DNA of 64,000 nucleotides, from contig NZ_JACXJA010000008.1 in assembly GCF_014705615.1 (NCBI RefSeq), forward strand, positions 62,001 to 126,000, in the 5' to 3' direction. A model generated the notes under the pieces. That model made no database searches and was not told the origin of the DNA. It saw only the letters and a program-made list of their open reading frames with translations. Positions 24,960 to 33,238 of this stretch are shown here, piece by piece (position 1 is the stretch's first letter; the number at the start of each line of letters is the position of its first letter). Both the position numbers and the translations under genes were made by a program. Source of the stretch: Paenibacillus oceani (GTDB lineage: Bacteria > Bacillota > Bacilli > Paenibacillales > NBRC-103111).

Positions 24960-25928
24960 ATGATTACCCGCATCGTGACCCCATCCGAAAGCGGCAAACG
25001 GCTGCACCGATATATAAGATCCTTGATGCCCAACTATCCGCTCGGCCAGATCTATAAGATGATCGATCAGGGCAAAGTGAAAGTAAACGGCAAACGGAAA
25101 AAAGATACATACGAGCTGACGGCCGGCGACGAGCTGACGATATGGATCGAGGAGGAAACGTTCAAGGAGGCCGCGATCGGAGCGGTCGATAAAAAAGTGA
25201 AATTCGCCGGCGTCATCTCGAAGATCGACGTTGTCTACGAGGATGCGGAGCTGCTGGTCGTGAACAAGCCGGCAGGACTGCTCACTCACCCCGATCAGAC
25301 GGAACAAAAGGATACGTTGATCACCCGCGTTCACGCTTACCTGCACAAAAAGGAGGAGCTGGACAGCCGGATGTTCCTCCCCGCGACGGCGAACCGGCTG
25401 GACCGCAATACGAGCGGACTCGTGCTGGTCGGCAAGACGGCGGGGATGCTGCACCAGTTGAACGATTTGATCCGCAAGCGGGAACTGGACAAATTGTATA
25501 TGACGGTCGTTGAAGGAACGGTTGCTGAAGGCGGTACGGTGGACGCCCGGCTGATCCGGGACGAGCGGGGCAACCGGACGAGGGTCGTGAAGGACGGAGC
25601 GGCTGCCGCCGGCAGCGGCCGGGAGCAGGAGGAGAAAGACGCGGTTACGCGCTACAAGCCGATCCAAGCCGGCAGAGGGTATACGTTGATCGAAGTCGAG
25701 CTGATCAGCGGCCGGACGCACCAGATCCGGACGCATATGCAAAGTATCGGCCATCCGCTGCTCGGAGACGTCAAGTACGGCGGCAAGCCGTTCGAGGATG
25801 TCCGCCATCAATTGCTGCATGCCTGGAAGATCGTCCTAGCGGACGGCCGGACATTTACGGCGCCGCTTCCGACGTTGTTCCGCTCGGTGCTCCGGAAGAC
25901 CGGCATCGACTTCGATTTGTCGAAATAG
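24960..25928 (+). CDS. RluA-family pseudouridine synthase with S4 domain
   Basis: 322 aa. The N-terminal S4 RNA-binding region (IYKMIDQGKVKVNGKRKKDT) is followed by LLVVNKPAGLLTHPDQ, the catalytic NRLDRNTSGLVLVG and ELISGRTHQIRTHMQSIGHP. The architecture is that of the RluC/RluD large-subunit rRNA enzymes. A palindromic GGAGCGCGCTCC lies in the leader. Monocistronic, with a terminator after it. Confidence 0.93.
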   Translation: MITRIVTPSESGKRLHRYIRSLMPNYPLGQIYKMIDQGKVKVNGKRKKDTYELTAGDELTIWIEEETFKEAAIGAVDKKVKFAGVISKIDVVYEDAELLVVNKPAGLLTHPDQTEQKDTLITRVHAYLHKKEELDSRMFLPATANRLDRNTSGLVLVGKTAGMLHQLNDLIRKRELDKLYMTVVEGTVAEGGTVDARLIRDERGNRTRVVKDGAAAAGSGREQEEKDAVTRYKPIQAGRGYTLIEVELISGRTHQIRTHMQSIGHPLLGDVKYGGKPFEDVRHQLLHAWKIVLADGRTFTAPLPTLFRSVLRKTGIDFDLSK

Positions 25929-25944
25929 AAAGCTTAGCTCAAGA

Positions 25945-25979
25945 CTACTCCCCGATCACCGTTCAGGGGAGTTTTTTGG
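25945..25979 (+). terminator. Rho-independent terminator
   Basis: ACTCCCC/GGGGAGT stem followed by TTTTTT. Confidence 0.9.
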
Positions 25980-26062
25980 TTCCGTGGCCCCGTACCGATC
26001 CAGTGGGTTCGACGGCTATCGAATCGTGACGTGCTTATGGGCTGAAAAACGCTCTTTAGCCA

Positions 26063-26200
26063 GGCTAACGAATCCGTGCAACGATACCGGGCCAAAAGTG
26101 GAAAAAAACGATCCGATTTGCGGAAATAACAATACAAGAGTTCGTTACAAATGCAAACGTCCGGATTCAGCTCTAATAACGATGCCTAGGTTCGTTAGCC
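26063..26200. repeat. 138-bp element bounded by a 10-bp inverted repeat
   Basis: GGCTAACGAA (26063-26072) and TTCGTTAGCC (26191-26200) are perfect inverted copies; GTTCGTTA occurs once more in the middle. No coding sense. The boundaries look like the ends of a small palindromic or MITE-like element. Two more TIR elements in this window (32991, 55938) show that such repeats are common here. Nothing else is apparent in 25980-26390. Confidence 0.45.
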
Positions 26201-26392
26201 ATTCCGCCGACAGAAGACAACATGATTTCAATAGCGGCAACTCCGGGTCGTACTTCAAGAGAATTCATCAGTTCAATCCATAGCGCTCAAACAAACCGAC
26301 TATCCTTGCTGCCGACGCAGCGCAGCGGCTCCTGCCGGTGACCGTTCTTCGTACGCGCAGGTTTCATCCTGGAAGCGGGGAGGAGAGGTTGC

Positions 26393-26512
26393 ATGGCTGA
26401 CAACAGGGACCTGGATGACCTTGCTGATGACAATACGACCTGTATCGCCGAGCAAGCGGACTCAGCGGCCGTTATCCGGCTGTATCGAACCTTTTTCACC
26501 AAGTCCATGTAG
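26393..26512 (+). CDS. Possible 39-aa small protein
   Basis: ATG 26393 to TAG 26512, MADNRDLDDLADDNTTCIAE..., with GGGGAGGAGAGG ideally placed 5-10 nt upstream. Very acidic N-terminal half, basic end. The ribosome site is unusually good for a chance ORF, but no relative is recognised and no promoter lies close. Confidence 0.3.
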   Translation: MADNRDLDDLADDNTTCIAEQADSAAVIRLYRTFFTKSM

Positions 26513-26581
26513 ATTCTTATAACGGAACGAAAGTTTGCAGCTGCCTTTACAAAAACCTCTGTTGAGCTTGAAAATCATTCG

Positions 26582-26610
26582 TTGACTGAATGGAAACCGC
26601 CCACTATAAT
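26582..26610 (+). promoter_or_regulatory. Near-consensus sigma-A promoter
   Basis: TTGACT, 17 bp, TATAAT; it is followed by a leader of about 120 nt before the alpha/beta hydrolase start. The leader has no known riboswitch pattern. Confidence 0.85.
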
Positions 26611-26735
26611 GAGGTTGACTAACTTAGGAAATCGATTACTATACAAGGCTGGTAGCCTTTGATTCGTTACAAACCGAGTGTAACCGAGCACGTTTCGTTT
26701 AAAGGATGTGCGGGGGAGAGAGGGGATAACCGAGT

Positions 26736-28688
26736 ATGGCGTCTATCGAGGATCTGCAGAAGTACGGGCTGAGCATCTACAATGTCAAAGATCAGTTGAG
26801 ACAGTGGGTTTACGATCGCTCCGAAGCGGCGTTCAAGGCCGGCGACCGGGCGCGCGACGAGATCCGTACTACCCAGGAGCTGGAAGCAAGGCGCACGTTC
26901 ATGCGGGAGAAATGGCTGGAGTCGGCCGGCGGGCTGCCGTCATCCGATCATCCGCTCAGCCCGGTCATCACCGGCACGGTAAACCGGGACGGCTACCGGA
27001 TCGAGAAAATCATCTTTCAGTCCAGGCCGTCCACGTATGTGACATCGAATATGTATATCCCGGACGGTCTGAGCGGTCCGTCGGCCGCCGTGTTATTCCT
27101 GTGCGGACATTCCGACAACGGAAAGCAGTACGATACTTACCAGACCGTATGCCAGCGACTGGTCGCCGAAGGCTTGATCGTTTTCGCGATCGACCCGATC
27201 GGTCAAGGCGAGCGGTTGAGCTATTATGATCCGACAACCGGCAAAGCGGAGATCCGGCCCGGCACAAGCGATCACGAATATGCCGGAAGCCAGAGCATTC
27301 CGCTCGGAGACGGACTTGCCCGTTATTTTATCCACGACGCGATCCGTGCCGTCGATTATCTGTGTACCCGGCCCGAGGTCGATCCGGCCCGGATCGGGGT
27401 GACAGGCAATTCCGGCGGGGGACTGCAGACGAGTCTCGTCATGTTGTGCGAGCCGCGGATCGCGGCGGCGGCTCCAGGAACGTTTATTATGAACCGTTCC
27501 AGTTATTTGTACTCCGGCCAGGCGCAGGACGCGGAGCAAGTATGGCGCGGAATGAGCAAGCTCGGGTTCGATCATGAGGATCTGCTGCTCGCGATGGCGC
27601 CGCGTCCGGTGCTGGTACTTGCGGTTACTTCCGACTTTTTCCCGATCGAAGGAACCCGGCGTACGGTCGCCCGCACGAAACGTTTTTGGGAGATGTATGG
27701 CGCGAGCCACAGTCCGGGTATCGCCGAGGACCGGTCTACCCATGCGTATACGCGTCCGCTCGCCGATGCGGCGGCTGAGTTTTTCGCCAACCATCTGTCC
27801 GTGCCCGGAAGAGACACCCGCAAGGAGATCCGGATTGAACTGCTGGGCCAAGCGGAGCTGGACTGCACGAAATCCGGTCAAGTCCGCGGAGACTACGCCG
27901 ATGCCCGCGCCGTATATGAAGAAAACGGAGCGCGGCTGGACGAGCTGGAACGCCGGCGGGCAGCGCTTTCCGAGGAGACGCTGAAAAGCGAGGCGCTCGG
28001 ATGGTTGAAGGAACGTATATACGGAGGACGCGAGCGATGTGAGCTGAATCCCCGCTTCCTGAAGCTGAACAATGTGGAGAGCTTGGCTCCGGAAAGCTAT
28101 TTGTGGTGGAGCCAGGAAGGCTTGTTCAATCATGGGGTAGCGTTCCGGGACGAGCGGTTCGACGGCAAGCCGCTGCCTGTATCGATCGGATTGTGGGAGC
28201 GGGGGACGACCGTCGCCAGCGAGAAGCTGTCCTGGATTAAGATGACATGCGCGAAGGGGAACATCGCCTTCGTCCTGGACGTGTCCGGCGACGGGATCTG
28301 CGCGCCAAGCCCGATCAGCCCGTACTCCATCTGGAACAGGTTCGGCACGCTGCATAAGCTGACCGCCGACTTGTTCTGGCTGGACGACAGTCTGGTCGCC
28401 GTCCGCGCCTATGACGTCATTCGGGCGCTGGATTTGGCGGAGCAACTGCCGGATGCGGCGGCGGAACGTGTGGAACTGTACGCTGAGGGACGTTATGCGT
28501 TGTATGCGGAGCTTGCCGCCGCACTCGACGAGCGAATAAGCGGGCTCCATATCGAGAACGGCCCGGAGAGCGTTGCCTCATGGGTCCGGTCGCGTCATTA
28601 CGATCCGTTCGATTTATTAAGCACAATTTTGCCGGGAATGCTGCGCTACTTCGACTTGCCCGATTTGCGCCGCTGGCGGAACCGGTAG
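26736..28688 (+). CDS. Alpha/beta hydrolase (acetylxylan-esterase/peptidase S9-like)
   Basis: 650 aa. The middle portion is an alpha/beta hydrolase: VLFLCGHSDNGK (oxyanion side), IDPIGQGERL, IGVTGNSGGGLQTS with nucleophile S226, and a later acid-histidine pair likely within LAVTSDFFPIEG and DRSTHAYTRPL. No signal peptide, so cytosolic. The N-terminal 80 and C-terminal 250 residues are additional domains that I cannot name. Family members deacetylate sugars or hydrolyse peptides. Transcribed from the promoter at 26582. Confidence 0.85.
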   Translation: MASIEDLQKYGLSIYNVKDQLRQWVYDRSEAAFKAGDRARDEIRTTQELEARRTFMREKWLESAGGLPSSDHPLSPVITGTVNRDGYRIEKIIFQSRPSTYVTSNMYIPDGLSGPSAAVLFLCGHSDNGKQYDTYQTVCQRLVAEGLIVFAIDPIGQGERLSYYDPTTGKAEIRPGTSDHEYAGSQSIPLGDGLARYFIHDAIRAVDYLCTRPEVDPARIGVTGNSGGGLQTSLVMLCEPRIAAAAPGTFIMNRSSYLYSGQAQDAEQVWRGMSKLGFDHEDLLLAMAPRPVLVLAVTSDFFPIEGTRRTVARTKRFWEMYGASHSPGIAEDRSTHAYTRPLADAAAEFFANHLSVPGRDTRKEIRIELLGQAELDCTKSGQVRGDYADARAVYEENGARLDELERRRAALSEETLKSEALGWLKERIYGGRERCELNPRFLKLNNVESLAPESYLWWSQEGLFNHGVAFRDERFDGKPLPVSIGLWERGTTVASEKLSWIKMTCAKGNIAFVLDVSGDGICAPSPISPYSIWNRFGTLHKLTADLFWLDDSLVAVRAYDVIRALDLAEQLPDAAAERVELYAEGRYALYAELAAALDERISGLHIENGPESVASWVRSRHYDPFDLLSTILPGMLRYFDLPDLRRWRNR

Positions 28689-28722
28689 CGGCAGCATGAA
28701 CCGCCATGTGAAAGAAGGAGAG

Positions 28723-28754
28723 AGGTCCGCGCAGCAGCGCCGGGCCTTTTTGCC
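28723..28754 (+). terminator. Rho-independent terminator
   Basis: GGTCCGCGC/GCGCCGGGCC stem with an AGCA loop followed by TTTTTG. Confidence 0.8.
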
Positions 28755-28869
28755 ATGCCGGGTCAGAGGAGGGCGCCCCGGTCTATCCCCGACAGAAGCA
28801 GCCTGCCGGAACCGTGTTCCGTTCGTTTGTCGAGTAGGCTATAATGATGGGTAGCAAAGGGGAGTGCTC

Positions 28870-29826
28870 ATGTCACGTATTCGGTTAAGCGTATTGGATC
28901 TCGTTCCACTGATCGGAACGGAGGATGCGGCAGCGGCGCTTGGCGAGGCCGTCAAGCTTGCGCAGGCGGCGGAGAAGCTCGGTTATGCCCGCTACTGGCT
29001 GGCCGAGCATCACGATATGCAGTCGGTCGTCTCGTCAAGTCCGGAGGTGCTGCTGGCCCATGTCGGGGCAAGGACGGAACGTATCCGGCTCGGCTCGGGC
29101 GCCGTGCTGTTGCCTTATTACAAGCCTTACAAGGTGGCGGAATCGTTCCATATGCTGGCGTCGCTGTATCCGGGACGGATCGATCTGGGGATCGGACGCG
29201 CGCCGGGCGGCTCGGCTCACGTCTCACTGGCGCTTGGCGACAACTTCCTCGAAGGGGTCCGCCGCATGCCCGAATCGCTTGAAGCGCTCACTGCGCTGCT
29301 GGCGGACGATTACCGGATCGAAGGCGAGAAAGTATCGGCACAGCCGCTTCCTCCAGTACCGCCCGAGCTGTGGCTGCTGGGCACTAACGAGAAAAGCGCG
29401 CAGTTCGCTTCCAGGTTCGGTGCGGGATATGTATTCGGTCATTTTATGAGCGACCAGGACGGTGCGGCGATCGTACAAAGGTACCGCGAAGATTATCGTG
29501 CGTCCGGGCGGGATACGGAGCCGAAAGTTATCGTAGCGGTTCGGGTCGTCTGCGCGGAGACGGAGGAGAAAGCCGCAGCGTATGCGGAACAGGGGTTGGA
29601 GCAGCTGTTTGGCAAGTCCGGCGGCGGCCCGGCTGTGCAGCAGCCGTTCCCGGGACGGGCGCTCGTCGGATCGCCGGAGGGCGTAGCGGCGAAGCTAAGC
29701 GAGCTGAGCGAACTTTACGGGACGGATGAGTTCATGATCGTTACGCTGGCGCCGACTTATGAAGCGAGAATCCGCTCTTACGAGCTGCTGGCGGACAAGT
29801 TGCGAATCGGGACAAAGGAGGAGTAA
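28870..29826 (+). CDS. LLM-class flavin-dependent oxidoreductase
   Basis: 318 aa luciferase-like monooxygenase. YWLAEHHDMQSVVSSSPEV, RIRLGSGAVLLPYYKPYKVAE and RIDLGIGRAPGGS are the diagnostic strands of the MsnO8 sub-group; length is normal. GGGGAG lies 6 nt before ATG 28870. The sirtuin gene starts 3 bp after its stop codon, with the ribosome site of the second gene overlapping the end of this one, so they are translationally coupled. Confidence 0.93.
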   Translation: MSRIRLSVLDLVPLIGTEDAAAALGEAVKLAQAAEKLGYARYWLAEHHDMQSVVSSSPEVLLAHVGARTERIRLGSGAVLLPYYKPYKVAESFHMLASLYPGRIDLGIGRAPGGSAHVSLALGDNFLEGVRRMPESLEALTALLADDYRIEGEKVSAQPLPPVPPELWLLGTNEKSAQFASRFGAGYVFGHFMSDQDGAAIVQRYREDYRASGRDTEPKVIVAVRVVCAETEEKAAAYAEQGLEQLFGKSGGGPAVQQPFPGRALVGSPEGVAAKLSELSELYGTDEFMIVTLAPTYEARIRSYELLADKLRIGTKEE

Positions 29827-29828
29827 GC

Positions 29829-30569
29829 ATGGACAACAGAGCACTTCGGGAACTCGTGCGGGACAGCCGCAGCATCGTGTTTTTCGGAGGGGCGGGAACG
29901 TCGACGGAGAGCGGCATTCCGGATTTTCGCTCGTCCACCGGATTGTTCCGTACGGCGCACGGAACGTCGCATCCGCCGGAGGTGATGCTGAGCCGGGATT
30001 TTTTCGACCGGTATCCGTCTGAGTTTTACCGGTTTTACAAGGAGAAGATGATCCACAGGGCCGCCCTGCCTAACGACGGTCACAAAGCACTTGCCGATCT
30101 GGAAGCGGCAGGCAAGCTGAAGGCGCTCATTACGCAAAATATCGACGGACTGCACCAGCTGGCGGGCAGCCGCAACGTACTCGAGCTGCACGGCTCGGTT
30201 CACCGGAACTTCTGCACCGTATGCGAACAATCGTATACGCTCGGCGACCTGCTCGCCCTGGAAGGCCCGGTTCCGAAGTGCCTGAGCTGCGGAGGGACCG
30301 TGAAGCCGGACGTCGTTTTGTACCAGGAGCCGTTACATACAGGAGTCTTCAACCGGGCCGAGGAAGCGGTCTCTCAGGCGGATATGCTGATCGTCGCAGG
30401 CACCTCGCTAAGCGTATACCCTGCGGCGGGACTTATCCGATATTTTAGCGGGCGCACGCTGCTGCTGATCAACAAATCGGAGACGAAGTACGACAGCTTC
30501 GCCACGCATATCGTGAACGATTCGTTCTCGGCCGTGATGACCCGGCTGACGGAACCGGAACGGGGCTGA
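29829..30569 (+). CDS. cobB: Sir2-family NAD-dependent protein deacylase (sirtuin)
   Basis: 246 aa. The NAD-binding GGAGTSTESGIPDFRSS, TQNIDGLHQLAG, catalytic H121 in ELHGSVHRNF, and the zinc ribbon CTVC...CLSC are all present. Family members deacetylate metabolic enzymes using NAD+. Its coupling to the flavin-dependent oxidoreductase gene is notable; a functional link is not known. Confidence 0.95.
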   Translation: MDNRALRELVRDSRSIVFFGGAGTSTESGIPDFRSSTGLFRTAHGTSHPPEVMLSRDFFDRYPSEFYRFYKEKMIHRAALPNDGHKALADLEAAGKLKALITQNIDGLHQLAGSRNVLELHGSVHRNFCTVCEQSYTLGDLLALEGPVPKCLSCGGTVKPDVVLYQEPLHTGVFNRAEEAVSQADMLIVAGTSLSVYPAAGLIRYFSGRTLLLINKSETKYDSFATHIVNDSFSAVMTRLTEPERG

Positions 30570-30609
30570 GCCGGAGACTCCCGGCGCTTTTACAATTTCC
30601 CACAATGTT

Positions 30610-30641
30610 TTAAGTTCATCTTAAGCAACGGATGATACGAT
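30610..30641 (+). promoter_or_regulatory. Promoter of the two-component operon with 11-bp half-sites
   Basis: TTAAGTTCATC (30610) and TTAAGCAACGG (30621) are 11-bp units; -10 box TACGAT starts at 30636, 15 bp after the start of the last half-site. Same geometry as the sites at 32905 and 34983. Probably bound by the response regulator at 30684 itself, giving auto-regulation. Transcription would start about 35 bp before the ATG. Confidence 0.65.
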
Positions 30642-30683
30642 GGGTTCGACGCCATTCGAAGCCGAAAGGAACAGCGCAAGCCC

Positions 30684-31361
30684 ATGAGCAAAATTTTGAT
30701 CGTAGACGACGACTTAGCGATACGCAAGCTGGTCAAAGCTTTTTTGCAAAAGGAAGGATTCGCGATCTTCGAAGCTTCCGACGGTCAGGAGGCGATGGAC
30801 GTGCTCGGCAACGTCAAGATCGACCTGGTCGTGCTCGATATTATGATGCCGGTCATGGACGGCTGGGATTTTTGCCGCGATCTCAAGAAAACGATGGACC
30901 TGCCGGTCATTATCGTAACCGCCAAAGGCGACATCTCGGAAAGACTGAGAGGATTCCAGCTGGGAACCGACGATTATATGGTCAAGCCGTTCGACCCGAT
31001 GGAGCTCGTCATGCGTGTCAAGGCGCTGCTGAAACGGTACCGGATCGAACATTCCGAGACGGCTCAGGTAGGCGATCTGACGATTGACCGGCGAACGTTC
31101 GAATTAACGGTGAACGGACACAGCTCGATGATTCCGCCCAAAGAATTCGAGCTGCTGTTCAAATTCGCGAGCAATCCCGGCCACATCTTCACCCGGGCCC
31201 AATTGATCGAACAAATATGGGGTGTCGATTACGAGGGCGATCCGCGCACCGTGGACGTTCACGTCAAAAGGCTGCGGGAGAGGCTGGAGCAGCAGCAATC
31301 GGAGAAGGTGTCGATCGTGACGATCCGCAACCTCGGCTACCGGCTTGAGGTGCTGCCGTGA
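30684..31361 (+). CDS. OmpR-family response regulator
   Basis: 225 aa. Receiver domain: acidic triad VDDD (residues 7-10), phospho-acceptor D52 in LDIMMPVMDG, the conserved Thr/Ala and Lys strands IIVTAKGD and DYMVKPFDP. C-terminal winged helix: PPKEFELLFKFASNPGHIFT, LIEQIWGVDYEGDPRTVDVHVKRLRERLE, RNLGYRLEVLP. Overlaps the kinase gene by 4 bp. It is the probable binder of the 11-bp repeats at three promoters in this block. Confidence 0.96.
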   Translation: MSKILIVDDDLAIRKLVKAFLQKEGFAIFEASDGQEAMDVLGNVKIDLVVLDIMMPVMDGWDFCRDLKKTMDLPVIIVTAKGDISERLRGFQLGTDDYMVKPFDPMELVMRVKALLKRYRIEHSETAQVGDLTIDRRTFELTVNGHSSMIPPKEFELLFKFASNPGHIFTRAQLIEQIWGVDYEGDPRTVDVHVKRLRERLEQQQSEKVSIVTIRNLGYRLEVLP

Positions 31362-32743
31362 TCCGCACGCTGTACCTGCGCATCGCCATCGTCATTTTTA
31401 TCGTCGTCTGGTGCAGTCTGGCCTTGTCGAGCCTGATGTTCTCGCATTATTTCCGTGTCCAGCTGAACGACCGGGTGGAGGAGCTGCTGCAAAACGCCGC
31501 CAAGCTGGTCGTCCGGCTTATCCAGGAAACCGAGCCGCAGCAGCTCGGCCAGACGGTCAGCATCGCCGGCAAGCTGAATCGCGGACAGGAGCTGCAGCTG
31601 TTCTCCGACTCGGACGAGCGGTTCTCCTCCGTACCCGGCGCTAAAACAAAATGTGTCATTCCCCCCGTCATCGTTAACGAAGTGTTAAACGGAGGGTCTT
31701 ACAGCAGCTTCCAAGGGGAAGAGAGGGAGGACTGCCCGCAAGGCAGCGTGGGGACGGCGTTCGAGTACAGCGGCAAGCTCTACGCGCTGTTTGTCTCTCC
31801 GAGCGGACCGGCTCCGATCCGCCGCATCGAGTTTCTCGATTTCCGCAACTTGTCGACGATTTTGTTGATCAGTTCGTTTCTGATCGCACTGGCGGCGATT
31901 TATCTGGTCCGTCCGCTGAAGAAGATTACGAAGGCGACCCGCAAAATCGCCGGCGGCGATTTTAACGTCCAGTTGAATATCCGGCAAAAGGACGAGCTCG
32001 GCCAGCTCGCCTCCAGCATTACGCATATGGCCCAAGAGCTGAACAAGATGGAGAAAATGCGGCAGGAGTTCGTCTCCAACGTCTCCCACGACATTCAGAC
32101 GCCGCTTACGTCGATCCGCGGGTTTTCCAAGCTGCTGCAGCAGGACGGACTGGATGCGCAAGATAAGATTGGCTACCTCAAGCTGATCGAGAGCGAGTCC
32201 GAACGGTTATCCCGCTTGAGCGAAAATTTGCTGAAGCTCGCCTCGCTCGATGCCGATCAGTATCCGCACCAGCCCAGGCCGCTGCAGTTGGACGAGCAAT
32301 TGCGCCGATGCGTCGTAGCGACGGAGCCGCTCTGGTCGGCGAAACAGCTCGACATCGAGCTGGAGCTGCCGCCCGTCCGGTTATCGGCGGACGAAGATTC
32401 GCTCGGCCAGGTATGGACGAATCTGCTGCATAATGCGATCAAGTTTACGCCTTCCGGAGGGCAGATTACCGTCACTTTGCACGAGGACGAGAGGCAGGTG
32501 TCGGTAACGGTAGCCGATACCGGAATCGGGATCTCGCCCGAGGATCAGCAAAACATATTCCGCCGTTTCTATAAAGCCGACAGTTCCCGGCACAATTCCG
32601 GATGGAGCGGCAGCGGGCTCGGGCTTGCGATCGTTCAGAAAATCGTCGGGCTGCACAAAGGCAGGCTCACGCTCGTCAGCCAGCTGCACGAAGGAACGAG
32701 CATACGGATCGATTTCCCGAAAGAGAATAAAAAAAGTTTGTAG
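31358..32743 (+). CDS. Sensor histidine kinase (HAMP, HisKA, HATPase)
   Basis: 461 aa, GTG start within the stop codon of the regulator gene. TM1 about residues 8-30, an extracytoplasmic domain of about 130 residues with two cysteines, TM2 about 168-190, then HAMP, phospho-acceptor H244 in SNVSHDIQTPLTSIRGF, N box (QVWTNLLHNAIKFTP), G1 (ADTGIGISP) and G2 (GSGLGLAIVQKIV). The sensor is too short and unfamiliar to name its signal. Terminator at 32780. Confidence 0.95.
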   Translation: MIRTLYLRIAIVIFIVVWCSLALSSLMFSHYFRVQLNDRVEELLQNAAKLVVRLIQETEPQQLGQTVSIAGKLNRGQELQLFSDSDERFSSVPGAKTKCVIPPVIVNEVLNGGSYSSFQGEEREDCPQGSVGTAFEYSGKLYALFVSPSGPAPIRRIEFLDFRNLSTILLISSFLIALAAIYLVRPLKKITKATRKIAGGDFNVQLNIRQKDELGQLASSITHMAQELNKMEKMRQEFVSNVSHDIQTPLTSIRGFSKLLQQDGLDAQDKIGYLKLIESESERLSRLSENLLKLASLDADQYPHQPRPLQLDEQLRRCVVATEPLWSAKQLDIELELPPVRLSADEDSLGQVWTNLLHNAIKFTPSGGQITVTLHEDERQVSVTVADTGIGISPEDQQNIFRRFYKADSSRHNSGWSGSGLGLAIVQKIVGLHKGRLTLVSQLHEGTSIRIDFPKENKKSL

Positions 32744-32779
32744 ATGAAGCGTTCTTCGCAGTGAATACCCCTGCGTCAG

Positions 32780-32822
32780 CAGCCGCCTTTCCTTCTGTGT
32801 GAAGGAGGGGCGGCTTTTTTGG
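32780..32822 (+). terminator. Rho-independent terminator
   Basis: AGCCGCC...GGGGCGGCT stem with inner CCTTC/GAAGG pairing, then TTTTTT. It closes the two-component operon. Confidence 0.9.
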
Positions 32823-32904
32823 CATGTCGGGATCGCATAGAAGTATAAGTCTTCTTTATCTGGAATCGCCGTCCGACCGACCCTGGGGTTGCCGCACTCG
32901 CACT

Positions 32905-32980
32905 TTAAGCAACAATTTAGTTTATTTTCAGCTTGCATTAAGCCTCCGTTCACGGACAGGTCATATAGAAGGCCTATACT
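32905..32980 (+). promoter_or_regulatory. Promoter with six tandem 11-bp half-sites
   Basis: Half-sites at exact 11-bp steps: TTAAG 32905, TTTAG 32916, TTCAG 32927, TTAAG 32938, TTCAC 32949 and a weaker GTCAT 32960; -10 box TATACT at 32975, again 15 bp after the last half-site start. This is the longest array of the three; six units could hold three regulator dimers side by side. It drives the exported repetitive protein at 33239. Confidence 0.65.
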
Positions 32981-32990
32981 TCAAGTGCGA

Positions 32991-33157
32991 GTTCAAAAAG
33001 TCCGGTTTTCAGCACCGAGAAGATGGGATGAAGTTAGGAAATGAGGAGCGGAGCGTAGTGGGACCTACGTGAGCACCGGAAGTTCCGGCTGAATGCCATA
33101 TTCGATGTCGAGCAGGCTTCTGGATCTGCTTCGTGATCTAAAGTGGACTTTTTGAAC
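32991..33157. repeat. 167-bp TIR element in the 5' leader of the exported repeat protein
   Basis: GTTCAAAAAGTCC (32991-33003) and GGACTTTTTGAAC (33145-33157) are perfect 13-bp inverted repeats. The interior is non-coding and has a small GAGCGTAG...CTACGTGAGC palindrome. The element begins about 11 bp after the -10 box, so almost all of the untranslated leader is this element. The ends resemble a MITE or REP-like repeat. Confidence 0.6.
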
Positions 33158-33238
33158 AACCTCTTCAAAGGGTAGGAGTAAGGGATACATAGAGACGAGA
33201 GGATGGAGATGGAATTGAACAACCAAAAAGGAACTACG

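Noticed and set aside
25984-26283. 99-codon plus-strand frame in the gap before the alpha/beta hydrolase
   Set aside because: It spans the inverted-repeat element; no ribosome site and no recognisable protein pattern.
27093-28550. Long open frame (485 codons) on the minus strand
   Set aside because: It is fully antisense to the alpha/beta hydrolase gene, which has a promoter, a ribosome site and conserved motifs. High G+C with few stop codons explains the length.
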